64,000 bases of DNA from an uncultured Pseudothermotoga sp. (lineage in GTDB: Bacteria; Thermotogota; Thermotogae; Thermotogales; DSM-5069). Shown piece after piece: positions 17,419 through 26,537 of the stretch. The notes under the pieces were generated by a model. It searched no databases. It was not told the origin of the DNA and saw only the letters and a program-made list of their open reading frames with translations. Positions within the stretch are counted from its first letter, which is position 1. The number at the start of each line of letters is the position of its first letter. The position numbers were made by a program, and so were the translations under genes. The stretch is taken from assembly GCA_937995655.1 (NCBI GenBank), contig CALKJI010000011.1, forward strand, positions 1-64,000. Reading direction: 5' to 3'.

Positions 17419-19569
17419 TCAATTTAAAAGAATCCTTGACCTCAACCTTATATCTCTGGAGGAGCTACCGACTCTAAGTTCATACTCTCCTTTCTCAAGA
17501 ATCCAATCTGAGCCAGAAAAACTTCGAAGATCACTCAAGTCTAACCGTACTTCAATCTTTTCGACCTCCCCGGGCTTCAAAAGCTTCGTTTTGTGGAATG
17601 TCTTAAGCTCTTGCAAAGGTTTGCCGATTTTTCCTAAAGGAGCTTTAATATACACTTGCGCCACCTCTTTACCAGCAAAGCTGCCAACGTTCTTGATTTC
17701 AAAGGAAATCTTTATTGAATTGTTCAGAGATGAAACGTTGAGATTGTCGTATCTGAACGTCGTATATGACAAACCGTAACCAAACTCATAGGCTGGCTCA
17801 ACTCGGAAAGTATCGTAATATCTGTAACCTACGTATATATCCTCGTCGTAACTTATGGTCAAAGGATCGTTCACAGGTTCTCCTGGGAAGTTCTTCGAAG
17901 GGATATCGTTGTAATCTTTTGGAAATGTTGTGGGTAATTTACCGCTGGGGTTAACTTTACCCACGAGAATGTCCCCCAAGATTTTTCCTGTTTCCTGACC
18001 TGCTTGCCAGAGCAAAACAATTGCATCGATTTTGTCCCTCCAACTGGCTATTTCGATAACTCCTCCTATGTTAAGAACGACTATCACTTTCTTTCCTTGT
18101 GAGTGAAATCTTGAGGATACCCTATTGATCAAATTAATTTCATCATCTGATAGGTAGAAATCACCCTTTTCAGGTTTTCTGTCGTAACCCTCACCCGAAG
18201 TGCGACTTATAACCAACAAAGCCATATCATTTGAAGAAGCAAATCTTTCAATATCTTCATCACTCAAGAAATCCTGGGGCAAAAGAGGTATCAACGGCCA
18301 ACCCCAAGGAAGTTGTTGAATTTTGTATTCCTCGGTTTGTCTCATCTTTTCAATGTAATTTTCATAGATGACCCGAAGTTTTTCATCAATTCTCAAACCA
18401 GCTTCCTTCAAACCATCGATTATGTTGATCACATACCTTGGATTCGTATCACCACTGCCGGTCCCACCCTTGATAGTCTCCAGCTGACTTGTTCCAAAGA
18501 CTGCCAACTTTGTATCTAAAGATATTGGCAAGACCATATCATTTTTCAAAAGGATCACACCCTCGCAACCAGCTTCGTATGATATTTTGGCATTTTCAGT
18601 GAGATTTGGCTTGTTGGAGTAAGCGTAATTTTTGAATGAAGGTGTCTTTATCAACACTCTGAGTATGTTTTTTACAGCTTGATCAAGAAGTTGTTCTTTG
18701 AGCTCTCCTGATGCCACTGCTTTGAGAATTTCTTCAACCTCGTCCTTTCTACCAAATGGGATTGCCTGATAGGCTTTGCCAGGCATTATCATATCGTTGC
18801 CGGCTTTGATCTGCTCTATCGGGTTGTCGCCAGCGTACCAGTCTGTCATGACAAAGCCTTCGAATCCCCAGTCCTTTCTCAAAACTTCGGTTAAAAGCCA
18901 ATAGTTTTGAGAACAGTATACTCCATTGAGTTTGTTGTAAGCGCTCATGACAGACCAGGGTTTTGCTTTTCTTACAACTATTTCGAAGGCTTTCAGATAT
19001 ATCTCTCTCAATGCCCTTTGTGAAACAAGTGTGTCAATTTGCATTCTTCCTGTTTCTTGTTCGTTTGCTACGAAGTGTTTGACACAGGCACCAACACCTT
19101 GAGATTGAACACCTTTGACGAAAGCGGCTGCGATTTCACCACTCAGAACAGGATCTTCTGAGTAATATTCAAAGTTTCTACCACAGAGCGGGTTTCGATG
19201 TATGTTCAGTGCTGGCGCAAGGAGGATGTCAACACCGTATTCTCTTGTTTCATTTCCTATAGCCATTCCAACTCTCTCTACAACTTCTTTGTTCCAAGTT
19301 GAAGCCAACATGCTAGCAATTGGAAAGGCAGTTGCATAGTAAGTTTCTCCTGTCTCTTCTCTTTTTGGTTTGATCCTCAATCCAGCAGGCCCATCGGCAA
19401 GTCTTACAGAGGGAATCTTCAAACGATCGATTGAATGTGTTTCACCGGCTACCCCATCAACTTTTGAAGGAGGGTTGTCAAAAATACCAGGCATGCCTAT
19501 ACCCACAAGGAAAGACACCTTTTCCTCAACTGTCATTTTTGAAATAATGTCTTCACATTTTTCTTCCAT
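17419..19569 (-). CDS. family GH3 beta-glucosidase
   Basis: 716-aa three-domain GH3 enzyme releasing glucose from beta-linked gluco-oligosaccharides (cellobiose, laminaribiose type). The (beta/alpha)8 domain holds LADGPAGLRI, PALNIHRNPLCGRNFEYYSEDP, KHFVANEQE and the nucleophile D243 in GFVMTDWYAG, essentially the position reported for Thermotoga neapolitana Bgl3B. The second domain includes GTGSGDTNP. A fibronectin-III-like C-terminal domain follows AYEFGYGLSYTTF. It has no signal peptide, so it is cytoplasmic and acts on imported sugars. Start: ATG at 19569, 8 nt after GGAGG; the ATG at 19575 is too close to the SD. Divergent from the ABC importer at 19829, matching the layout I recall for the T. 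maritima beta-glucoside locus. Confidence 0.94.
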   Translation of the reverse strand: MEEKCEDIISKMTVEEKVSFLVGIGMPGIFDNPPSKVDGVAGETHSIDRLKIPSVRLADGPAGLRIKPKREETGETYYATAFPIASMLASTWNKEVVERVGMAIGNETREYGVDILLAPALNIHRNPLCGRNFEYYSEDPVLSGEIAAAFVKGVQSQGVGACVKHFVANEQETGRMQIDTLVSQRALREIYLKAFEIVVRKAKPWSVMSAYNKLNGVYCSQNYWLLTEVLRKDWGFEGFVMTDWYAGDNPIEQIKAGNDMIMPGKAYQAIPFGRKDEVEEILKAVASGELKEQLLDQAVKNILRVLIKTPSFKNYAYSNKPNLTENAKISYEAGCEGVILLKNDMVLPISLDTKLAVFGTSQLETIKGGTGSGDTNPRYVINIIDGLKEAGLRIDEKLRVIYENYIEKMRQTEEYKIQQLPWGWPLIPLLPQDFLSDEDIERFASSNDMALLVISRTSGEGYDRKPEKGDFYLSDDEINLINRVSSRFHSQGKKVIVVLNIGGVIEIASWRDKIDAIVLLWQAGQETGKILGDILVGKVNPSGKLPTTFPKDYNDIPSKNFPGEPVNDPLTISYDEDIYVGYRYYDTFRVEPAYEFGYGLSYTTFRYDNLNVSSLNNSIKISFEIKNVGSFAGKEVAQVYIKAPLGKIGKPLQELKTFHKTKLLKPGEVEKIEVRLDLSDLRSFSGSDWILEKGEYELRVGSSSRDIRLRSRILLN

Positions 19570-19590
19570 TTTCATCGCCTCCGTTTTTGT

Positions 19591-19628
19591 TATTGTAACA
19601 GTAGAGCACACTAAAAAGTATTGTAACA
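19591..19628. repeat. 10-bp direct repeat in the GH3 upstream region
   Basis: TATTGTAACA occurs at 19591-19600 and again at 19619-19628, 28 bp apart, in the leader/promoter region of the GH3 gene. It could be a pair of regulator half-sites. I did not find a convincing -35/-10 pair to place it. Confidence 0.45.
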
Positions 19629-19726
19629 ACACGGTGAAAATGGAAGAAAAAAGAAGATAAAGACAGCTTAGGCTAAAATTGACTGTTCAGTTCGATCACA
19701 TGGGATTAAAATGTAATATCCGAGGG

Positions 19727-19753
19727 TTGTTATGAAAACATTTTCATTATATT
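19727..19753 (+). promoter_or_regulatory. importer promoter with LacI-type operator
   Basis: ATGAAAACATTTTCAT (19732-19747) is a 16-bp palindrome with only the central pair mismatched and resembles LacI/GalR-family operators. It fills the space between a possible -35 (TTGTTA, 19727-19732) and -10 (TATATT, 19748-19753; spacer 15 nt, slightly short). The LacI gene at the end of this operon is the obvious candidate repressor. Confidence 0.5.
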
Positions 19754-19828
19754 TTCATTTTCGTGGAAAGGGTGAAAAGACGCAACACATTTTTCAGAAT
19801 GCCAACTCTGAGGGGAGGTGTACGTTGG

Positions 19829-21505
19829 ATGAAAAGGTTGATTGTTTTATTGCTAATTGCGCTAACAATCGTTGCTTTTGCACAAACCTTCGATCGCAGC
19901 AAAACGGTATTTGTAGGTGGAGGAATGTGGTCACCACCGTCAAACTGGAGCCCCTTCACACCATGGAACGCTGTCACTGGAACGATTGGACTGGTCTACG
20001 AAACTCTTTTCCTCTATGACCCTCTCACTGGTAAATTTGAACCGTGGCTGGCAGAAAGCGGAAGCTGGATAAGTGACTCGGTCTTTCAAATCAAGCTTAG
20101 AAATGGCTTAACTTGGCAGGATGGTAAACCCTTAACAATCGATGATGTCCTATTCACCTTTGAAATTGCGAAAAAGCACACTGGTATTAACTACAGTCCA
20201 ATTTGGAACTGGCTTGAAAGAATTGTGAAAGTCGACGAGCGTACTCTGAACTTTGTCTTCTCAGATCCAAGGTATCACGAGTGGGGACAAAACCTTATAT
20301 CAATTGCCATCATTCCAAAACATGTGTGGGAAGGTAAAACTCAAGATGAGATTCTCCAAAGTGCAAACGAAAAGCCTCTGGGCTCAGGCTCTTACTTTGT
20401 TGAAACCTGGGACAGTGACAGAAACGTTTTCAAAAAGAATCCAAACTGGTGGGGTATCAAATTACTTGGGCTCGATCCCAAACCTGAGAGAGTAGTCGTT
20501 GTGAGGATCCTCAGCAACAATGTTGCCATTGGAATGTTGATGAAAGGTGAATTGGACTGGAGCAACTTCTTCTTGCCAGGAATTCCAACACTCAGGAAGG
20601 CTTACGGCGTACACACCTGGTATGAATCTGCACCATACATGTTGCCCGCAAACACTACTGGAATTTTTCTCAACGTGAATAAGTACCCACTGAGCATTCC
20701 CGAGTTCAGAAGAGCTATGGCATTTGCTATTGACACTTCCAAAATAGTCGATAGAGCGTTCGAAAGAATGGTAACTGCCTCGAATCCTGTTGGTATAATG
20801 CCTATACCAGGGTTCATCAAGTACTATCCCGAGGAAGTGGCAAAGCAATTTGGATTCAAATACGACCCTGCCATGGCAAACAAGATCTTAGACGAACTTG
20901 GTTTCAAAGATGTCAACAAAGATGGGTTCAGAGAAGACCCAAACGGTCGTCCCTTCAAACTCACTATACAGTGTCCGTACGGATGGACTGACTGGATGGT
21001 TTCGATTCAGTCGATTGCAGAAGACCTTAGAAAAGTTGGGCTCAATGTGGAGCCGATCTATCCGGATGCTTCAAAATACAACGACGATCTCTTTGCTGGT
21101 AGATTCGATATAATTCTCAATAACTATCCCACAGGAGTATCCAGCACGGTTTGGTCATATTTCAACGCGGTCTTCTATCCGGCTGCTGCCGAATCAGAAT
21201 ATTCATATTCTGGAAACTTTGGAAAGTATAAAAATCCTGAGGTAACTGAATTGCTCGATCAAATGAACAGAACGCCTCTGACAAATGAGGAGGGCATCAA
21301 AAAAGTTGTTGCAAAACTTTCAGAGATTCTTCTAAAGGAACTACCTTTCATACCGTTGTGGTATAACGGAGCATGGTTCCAAGCATCAGATGCTGTTTGG
21401 AAGGCTTGGCCCTCTGAAAAGAATCCTTATGCATGGCCCATCAGCTGGGGTGGCCACTGGCAACTCGGCGGAATTAAGGTATTGTTTGGGATAAAATCCG
21501 AATAA
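19829..21505 (+). CDS. family-5 solute-binding protein, oligosaccharide/peptide type
   Basis: 558-aa periplasmic binding protein of the Opp/Dpp family with a signal peptide (MKRLIVLLLIALTIVAFAQ). Landmarks are GLVYETLFLYDPLTGKFEPWLAES, KLRNGLTWQDGKPLTIDDVLFTFE and EFRRAMAFAIDTSKIV. In Thermotogota many family-5 proteins bind oligosaccharides; with a GH3 beta-glucosidase opposite and a LacI repressor in the operon, a beta-gluco-oligosaccharide ligand is likely. The ATG at 19829 follows GGGGAGG by about 10 nt; earlier in-frame codons would put the signal peptide far from the N-terminus. Confidence 0.9.
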   Translation: MKRLIVLLLIALTIVAFAQTFDRSKTVFVGGGMWSPPSNWSPFTPWNAVTGTIGLVYETLFLYDPLTGKFEPWLAESGSWISDSVFQIKLRNGLTWQDGKPLTIDDVLFTFEIAKKHTGINYSPIWNWLERIVKVDERTLNFVFSDPRYHEWGQNLISIAIIPKHVWEGKTQDEILQSANEKPLGSGSYFVETWDSDRNVFKKNPNWWGIKLLGLDPKPERVVVVRILSNNVAIGMLMKGELDWSNFFLPGIPTLRKAYGVHTWYESAPYMLPANTTGIFLNVNKYPLSIPEFRRAMAFAIDTSKIVDRAFERMVTASNPVGIMPIPGFIKYYPEEVAKQFGFKYDPAMANKILDELGFKDVNKDGFREDPNGRPFKLTIQCPYGWTDWMVSIQSIAEDLRKVGLNVEPIYPDASKYNDDLFAGRFDIILNNYPTGVSSTVWSYFNAVFYPAAAESEYSYSGNFGKYKNPEVTELLDQMNRTPLTNEEGIKKVVAKLSEILLKELPFIPLWYNGAWFQASDAVWKAWPSEKNPYAWPISWGGHWQLGGIKVLFGIKSE

Positions 21506-21523
21506 ATTTTCCCTACAGGATAC

Positions 21524-21545
21524 CCCCGCCCGTTGGTGGGCGGGG
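21524..21545 (+). terminator. GC-rich hairpin between binding-protein and permease genes
   Basis: CCCCGCCC (21524-21531) pairs with GGGCGGGG (21538-21545) around a 6-nt loop. The tail is TTAAAATT, a weak U-tract, so partial termination or mRNA 3' protection is more likely than full termination. Confidence 0.75.
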
Positions 21546-21571
21546 TTAAAATTATCAAGGGAGTGAAAATC

Positions 21572-22561
21572 TTGCAAAAGTATCTCACACGCAAAATAGT
21601 GGTATATCTTTTGACCTTTTTTTTCGCTGTGACGATCGATTGGGCCATCCCACGTTTCATGCCCGGTAACCCCATAAATGTCTTAGTTTCACGTTTTGCA
21701 GCCCTACCAGAATCAATAAAAGTTATGCAGAGTTATTTTACACAGGCTTTTGGATTAGACAGACCACTTTTGGAACAATACACAAGCTTTTGGAAGGCAC
21801 TCTTTCGTGGTGATTTGGGCATAAGTATTTATCTATATCCACAACCTGTGTTAAAGGTTATTCTTGAGGCTTTACCTTACACTATTGCGGTTTTGCTACC
21901 AGCTATCTTCGTGAGCTTTATGGTTGGTAACAGGTTGGGTGCGTTCGTCGCAAGAAAGAAACGATTGGATAACACGGCACTTCCTATCTTTTACACTCTC
22001 ACGGCTTCTCCATATTTCTGGTTTGGAATATTACTGGCTTGGTTTTTTGGAGTTGTGCTTAAATGGTTTCCAATTGCTGGTGCATACAGTTACTTGTTGA
22101 GACGTTCTTTTTCCTGGACCTTCATAAAGAGTTTTCTATATCATTGGATACTGCCGTTCTCGTCTTTGGTTTTAGTAATGCTCGGTGGTTGGGCGATTGG
22201 GATGAGAAATATGATCATCTATGAGTTGGAAGCGAATTATTCGAGGTATCTCGAAAGCTGTGGTGCCTCCCAGAAGCTGATTCGAAAATATTCTTACAGA
22301 AACGCTATTCTACCCCAGGTGACTGGCCTTGCAATTCAGCTTGGAACAGCCGTTGCTGGCACGTTAACGACCGAAATAGTTTTTTCTTACCCAGGGATTG
22401 GCTATATACTGATGCAGGGAATACTCAACCAAGATTACTTTCTTATACAAGGGTGCTTTCTGTTTATAGTGATCGGGGTGTTGCTTGCAAATTTCATAGT
22501 CGACCTGTTCTATCTAATTCTTGACCCAAGGATAAGAAAGACCTACACTGGGGAGGTTTGA
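21572..22561 (+). CDS. ABC permease, DppB/OppB type
   Basis: 329-aa permease of the importer. N-terminal helix, then IPRFMPGNPINVLVSRF and a periplasmic loop; the core carries the coupling segment (YSRYLESCGASQKLIRKYSYRNAILPQ). The TTG at 21572 lies 8 nt after GGGAG. It pairs with the following permease, the stop and next SD being interleaved. Confidence 0.9.
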   Translation: MQKYLTRKIVVYLLTFFFAVTIDWAIPRFMPGNPINVLVSRFAALPESIKVMQSYFTQAFGLDRPLLEQYTSFWKALFRGDLGISIYLYPQPVLKVILEALPYTIAVLLPAIFVSFMVGNRLGAFVARKKRLDNTALPIFYTLTASPYFWFGILLAWFFGVVLKWFPIAGAYSYLLRRSFSWTFIKSFLYHWILPFSSLVLVMLGGWAIGMRNMIIYELEANYSRYLESCGASQKLIRKYSYRNAILPQVTGLAIQLGTAVAGTLTTEIVFSYPGIGYILMQGILNQDYFLIQGCFLFIVIGVLLANFIVDLFYLILDPRIRKTYTGEV

Positions 22562-22563
22562 GA

Positions 22564-23409
22564 ATGACAAGAAAGGAATTCATCTACTTTATTTTGAGAA
22601 ATAAAAAGTTCGTCTTTTCATTTTGTGTTTTGACCTTTCTTGCCGTCCTCGCAACCTTTGGTCCAATGCTCACACCATATGATCCTTTGGAGTTTGCATC
22701 TTTTCCTTACCAGCCACCGAATAGGGATCATTGGCTTGGTACCAACACCTTTGGTCAAGATCTGTTCACACAGTTGGTCTATGGTTTGAGAAGTTCGTTG
22801 CTGGTTGGTCTGCTGGGAGGTGGTTTAGCCACATTCATAGGTCTTTCGATAGGTTTTGCTGCAGGATACAAAGGAGGTTGGCTTGATGAATTTCTAATGA
22901 TGCTCTCTAACATTCTGATGGTTTTGCCAACCTTAGCTCTGTTGATAATAATTGCTGCATATCTTCCGTACAGAGGCGTTGCGATTCAGAGTGTTATCAT
23001 TGGCTTCACCGCCTGGCCTTGGACAGCAAGGGCAGTGAGAGCACAAACTATGACTCTCAAGACAAGAGAATTTGTGGATCTTGCAAGAATAACAGGCTGT
23101 AACAATCTAAAGATCATTTGGCAGGAGATCATGCCAAATATGATGTCTTATGTTTTCATGGTTTTTATACTTCAGTTTGGTGGAGCAATTTTGGCAGCAA
23201 CAGGTTTGGACTTCATAGGCCTTGGCCCAACGAGGGGTATCTCGCTGGGAATAATGATGCAGCAGGCAACACTTTGGAGCGCTATTCAGCTTGGCATGTG
23301 GTGGTGGGCGATAACACCTGGTGCCGTGATCACCCTAATAGTCGCCTCGTTGTACATAATGAATACTGGACTCGATGAAATTTTCAACCCAAGACTGAGG
23401 GAGTTGTGA
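22564..23409 (+). CDS. ABC permease, DppC/OppC type
   Basis: 281-aa second permease. It has the characteristic N-terminal TPYDPLEFASFPYQPPNRDHWLGTNTFGQDLFTQL segment of the DppC family, followed by five core helices and a coupling loop (TREFVDLARITGCNNLKIIWQEIMPN). The ATG at 22564 follows GGGGAGG by 7 nt; the upstream TTG at 22558 is too close. Confidence 0.9.
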   Translation: MTRKEFIYFILRNKKFVFSFCVLTFLAVLATFGPMLTPYDPLEFASFPYQPPNRDHWLGTNTFGQDLFTQLVYGLRSSLLVGLLGGGLATFIGLSIGFAAGYKGGWLDEFLMMLSNILMVLPTLALLIIIAAYLPYRGVAIQSVIIGFTAWPWTARAVRAQTMTLKTREFVDLARITGCNNLKIIWQEIMPNMMSYVFMVFILQFGGAILAATGLDFIGLGPTRGISLGIMMQQATLWSAIQLGMWWWAITPGAVITLIVASLYIMNTGLDEIFNPRLREL

Positions 23410-23412
23410 AAG

Positions 23413-24387
23413 ATGAGTGATGTAGTTTTGAAAGTCAAAAGTTTGAAGGTCTATTACAGCACATTACATGGGAACGTGAAAGCCGTTGATGATGTGGACT
23501 TTGAGATCGTCAGAAAGGAAGTCTTGGGCATTGCTGGGGAATCTGGGTGTGGAAAATCAACGCTGGGCAATGCGTTGATCCTCTTGAAGCCACCGATGAG
23601 ATATCACGGTGGTGAAGCAATAATGGATGAAAAGAATCTCATGACTCTTCCAAAAAAGGAAATGAGGAAAGTGAGATATAGAAAGATTTCCATTATCCCG
23701 CAGTATGCGATGGATGCATTGAACCCGACAAAGAAAATCAGAGAAATCATGCAGGACTTGCTTAAAGAACATGGTGAGAATCTGGAGAAAAAACTCGACA
23801 TTGTCGATGAGCGATTGCAAATTGTGAATCTCCCAAAGGCTGTACTCAACATGTATCCTGTTGAGTTATCGGGCGGAATGAAACAGAGAGTCGTAATGGT
23901 GATTTCAACACTCCTGAATCCAGATCTTCTGATAGCTGACGAGATAACTTCAGCGCTGGACGTGAGTAGCCAAAAGGCGGTGGTTCAGATGCTTCATCGC
24001 ATGAAAGAAGAAAGGATTGTGGGTTCCATAGCTTTCGTAACACACGATTTGGCAGTTCTCTATCAAATAGCGCAGAGAATAATGATCATGTACGCCGGAA
24101 AAGTTGCCGAAATCTCTCCGACAGAAAAAATCGTTAATCAACCTTTACATCCTTACACTAAGATGCTCATGGCTTCTCTGCCAAAGATGGGGGTAAGATA
24201 CAACGAAATTAAATTGAAGGGAATATCTGGCTATCCTCCAAACTTGCTCAACATTGGCCCGGGTTGTAGATTTATGGGAAGATGTCCCTTTGCTTTCGAG
24301 CTGTGTACCAAAGATCCTCCGCTATTCGACATCGATGGTCGAAAGGTGGCATGCTGGATATACAGAAGCGAGGGTGATGAAATTTGA
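23413..24387 (+). CDS. ABC ATPase, DppD/OppD type
   Basis: 324-aa nucleotide-binding subunit: Walker A GESGCGKST, signature LSGGMKQR, Walker B LLIADEITSALD, switch histidine in FVTHDL. The C-terminal oligopeptide-type extension has three cysteines (CRFMGRCPFAFELC), as in the [4Fe-4S]-binding OppD/OppF family. Overlaps the next ATPase gene by 4 nt. Confidence 0.92.
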   Translation: MSDVVLKVKSLKVYYSTLHGNVKAVDDVDFEIVRKEVLGIAGESGCGKSTLGNALILLKPPMRYHGGEAIMDEKNLMTLPKKEMRKVRYRKISIIPQYAMDALNPTKKIREIMQDLLKEHGENLEKKLDIVDERLQIVNLPKAVLNMYPVELSGGMKQRVVMVISTLLNPDLLIADEITSALDVSSQKAVVQMLHRMKEERIVGSIAFVTHDLAVLYQIAQRIMIMYAGKVAEISPTEKIVNQPLHPYTKMLMASLPKMGVRYNEIKLKGISGYPPNLLNIGPGCRFMGRCPFAFELCTKDPPLFDIDGRKVACWIYRSEGDEI

Positions 24388-25379
24388 GTCTAATTGAAGT
24401 CAAGAACCTTACCAAGGAGTTCCCACTGGGTTTTCTTGGAAGGATAAAACTCAAGGCTGTGGATAACGTGTCTTTCGAACTGGATGAATCAAAGCTAATA
24501 TCGGTCATAGGTGAAAGCGGTAGTGGTAAGACAACAATAGGAAAACTGATTCTTCGATTGCTCAAACCAACGGGAGGACAGATCATTTTCAATGGAAAAG
24601 ACATAAAAAGTTTTAAACCAAAGGATTACTACAGAAACGTTCAAGGTATTTTCCAAGATCCTTATTCTTCATTCAATCCTGTATATAAGATCGATCGAAT
24701 CTTTGAGTTAGTTTTTGATGAATTCATGCCTCAATTGCATAGAAATCAGCGACAGAAAGAAATCGAAGAGATTCTCATAAGCGTTGGGATGAACCCGTCG
24801 CAGATCTTGGGAAAGTATCCTCATCAACTCAGTGGTGGCCAACTTCAGAGAATTCTGATTGCAAGAACCCTTTTGTTGAAACCAAAAGTCCTCATAGCCG
24901 ATGAAATAATAAGCATGCTCGACGCATCCACGAGAGTAGATATCTTGGGCTTCTTAGGAGAACTTAAGCAAAAAGGTATGTCCGTTATATTCATAACGCA
25001 TGATCTTTCATTTGGATATTATATAAGCGATGAAACAATCATTCTTTACAAGGGAAGCATAATGGAAATGGGTGATACAATAAAGGTCTTTCACAATCCC
25101 ATGCATCCTTACACAAGAATGCTTCTAGAATCTGTGCCAAGTATTGAAAAGAAATGGGACTTGGAAAAGTTTTTTGTGCCAGAGATAGTTCACAAAGAGA
25201 TTTCTGGATGCAAATTCTACGAAAGGTGTTCAGAAGCAACAGATGAATGTAAAAGGCAAGTTCCGCAGTTAGTCGAAATCGAAGAAAACCACAGGGTTGC
25301 ATGTATCAAATCTGACGTTTCTGTGAGGACAGAGTGGAAAAATTTCGAGAGTTCTCGTAAGAGCGACAGCGTGGGGTGA
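24384..25379 (+). CDS. ABC ATPase, DppF/OppF type
   Basis: 331-aa second ATPase with Walker A GESGSGKTT, signature LSGGQLQR, Walker B VLIADEIISMLD and ITHDL. A C-terminal Cys group (CKFYERCSEATDEC) is also present. TTG start (TTGAGT overlapping the previous TGA). The D-loop MLDAS departs slightly from the usual consensus. Confidence 0.92.
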   Translation: MSLIEVKNLTKEFPLGFLGRIKLKAVDNVSFELDESKLISVIGESGSGKTTIGKLILRLLKPTGGQIIFNGKDIKSFKPKDYYRNVQGIFQDPYSSFNPVYKIDRIFELVFDEFMPQLHRNQRQKEIEEILISVGMNPSQILGKYPHQLSGGQLQRILIARTLLLKPKVLIADEIISMLDASTRVDILGFLGELKQKGMSVIFITHDLSFGYYISDETIILYKGSIMEMGDTIKVFHNPMHPYTRMLLESVPSIEKKWDLEKFFVPEIVHKEISGCKFYERCSEATDECKRQVPQLVEIEENHRVACIKSDVSVRTEWKNFESSRKSDSVG

Positions 25380-25385
25380 GAAAGT

Positions 25386-26381
25386 TTGGTGACAATAAAG
25401 GATGTTGCGAAAGTTGCAAATGTCTCTATTGCCACGGTTTCGAGGGTCATTAATGGGTATGACAATGTAGATGAAAAGACCCGCAAGAAGGTCCTGAAGG
25501 CAATAAGAGAATTGAATTACAAACCAAGGATGCATTATGGTCTGAACGGGACCCTTTTAAGAACAGTAGGTGTTCTACTGCCAGATCTTGGTGGGTATCA
25601 CTACGGTGAAATATTGACAGGTATTGAAGAGTATTGTTTCGAAAACAATTTTGACGTCATGATTTCACTGACCAGAAGCTTACCAGATGTTGAAAAAGAA
25701 GTGCTTGATCAGTACTTCAAAAGAAAGGTTGATGGAATCTTGGTTTGTACTCTGTCGGGAGAGGAGAAACTCTTGGAAAGGTTTCTGAACAGCGGTGTAA
25801 CCATTGTAGCAATTGATTCGAAAATCGATGAGCTCAGAGTCGACTCGGTAAACGTGGATAATTTCAACGGTGCTTACTATGCGATGAAGTATCTTTACGA
25901 AAGAAGACATCGTAGGATTCTTTACATACCAGGGCCACAGAATGCTCATGCAGCCTTTGAAAGAGAAAAGGCAATCGAAAAGTTTATGATAAAACACAAA
26001 GTTAAGGTGATGATAAGTGAAGAGAGAGGTTTTCAACCAGAAACAGGATATAGTGCGATAAAAAATTACTTGAAAAAGCATGGGAAAGATTTCACAGCAA
26101 TCTTTTGTGTCAACGACTACGTTGCACTGGGCGCATTGAATGCCTTGAATGATGCTGGTATAAATGTGCCTGAAGAGGTCTCGATAATAGGTTTTGACGA
26201 TTCTCCTTTTGCCTCATACACTATACCACCTCTGACAACTGTTTCTCAACCACGTTGGCTCATGGGAAAATTGGGGGCACAACTCTTGCTTGATAAATTG
26301 AACAATCCGTTCAAATCTTCTTTCAGGACTATCGTCCTTCCTGTCCAAGTTACGGAAAGAAAGTCTGTTAAAGCTTTGTGA
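25386..26381 (+). CDS. LacI/GalR-family transcriptional regulator
   Basis: 331-aa repressor: N-terminal HTH (TIKDVAKVANVSIATVSRVINGYDNVDEKTRKKV, hinge NYKPR), then a type-I periplasmic-binding-like sensor domain (AIDSKIDELRVDSVNVDNFNGAYYAMKYL, GFDDSPFASYTIPPLTTVSQP). Six nt after the ATPase gene; start TTG at 25386 or GTG at 25389. As last gene of the importer operon it is probably autoregulated and likely binds the palindrome at 19732-19747. The effector would be an imported or hydrolysed oligosaccharide. Confidence 0.93.
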   Translation: MVTIKDVAKVANVSIATVSRVINGYDNVDEKTRKKVLKAIRELNYKPRMHYGLNGTLLRTVGVLLPDLGGYHYGEILTGIEEYCFENNFDVMISLTRSLPDVEKEVLDQYFKRKVDGILVCTLSGEEKLLERFLNSGVTIVAIDSKIDELRVDSVNVDNFNGAYYAMKYLYERRHRRILYIPGPQNAHAAFEREKAIEKFMIKHKVKVMISEERGFQPETGYSAIKNYLKKHGKDFTAIFCVNDYVALGALNALNDAGINVPEEVSIIGFDDSPFASYTIPPLTTVSQPRWLMGKLGAQLLLDKLNNPFKSSFRTIVLPVQVTERKSVKAL

Positions 26382-26411
26382 TGACACTGCTAGGGTAAAT
26401 CTTGTTTCCTC

Positions 26412-26537
26412 TTGATCTTCGCTGTTTTGTGGTAATATCTATGTAGATGTTTCGGAGAGCTAACAAACATTCTTCTTGACAACAAAAAGGGAGGCAAGCA
26501 GTGCACCGAACGATAAAACCTTGGTGCCGACGGGTGA
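26412..26537 (+). promoter_or_regulatory. promoter and structured leader of the MATE gene
   Basis: TTGATC (from about 26412) and an extended -10 (TGGTAATAT) about 15 nt later could be the promoter. The roughly 90-nt leader holds GCACC (26503-26507) pairing with GGTGC (26523-26527) just upstream of the weak SD GGGTGA at the ATG. An unidentified cis-regulatory RNA is possible; I could not match it to a known riboswitch class. Confidence 0.3.
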
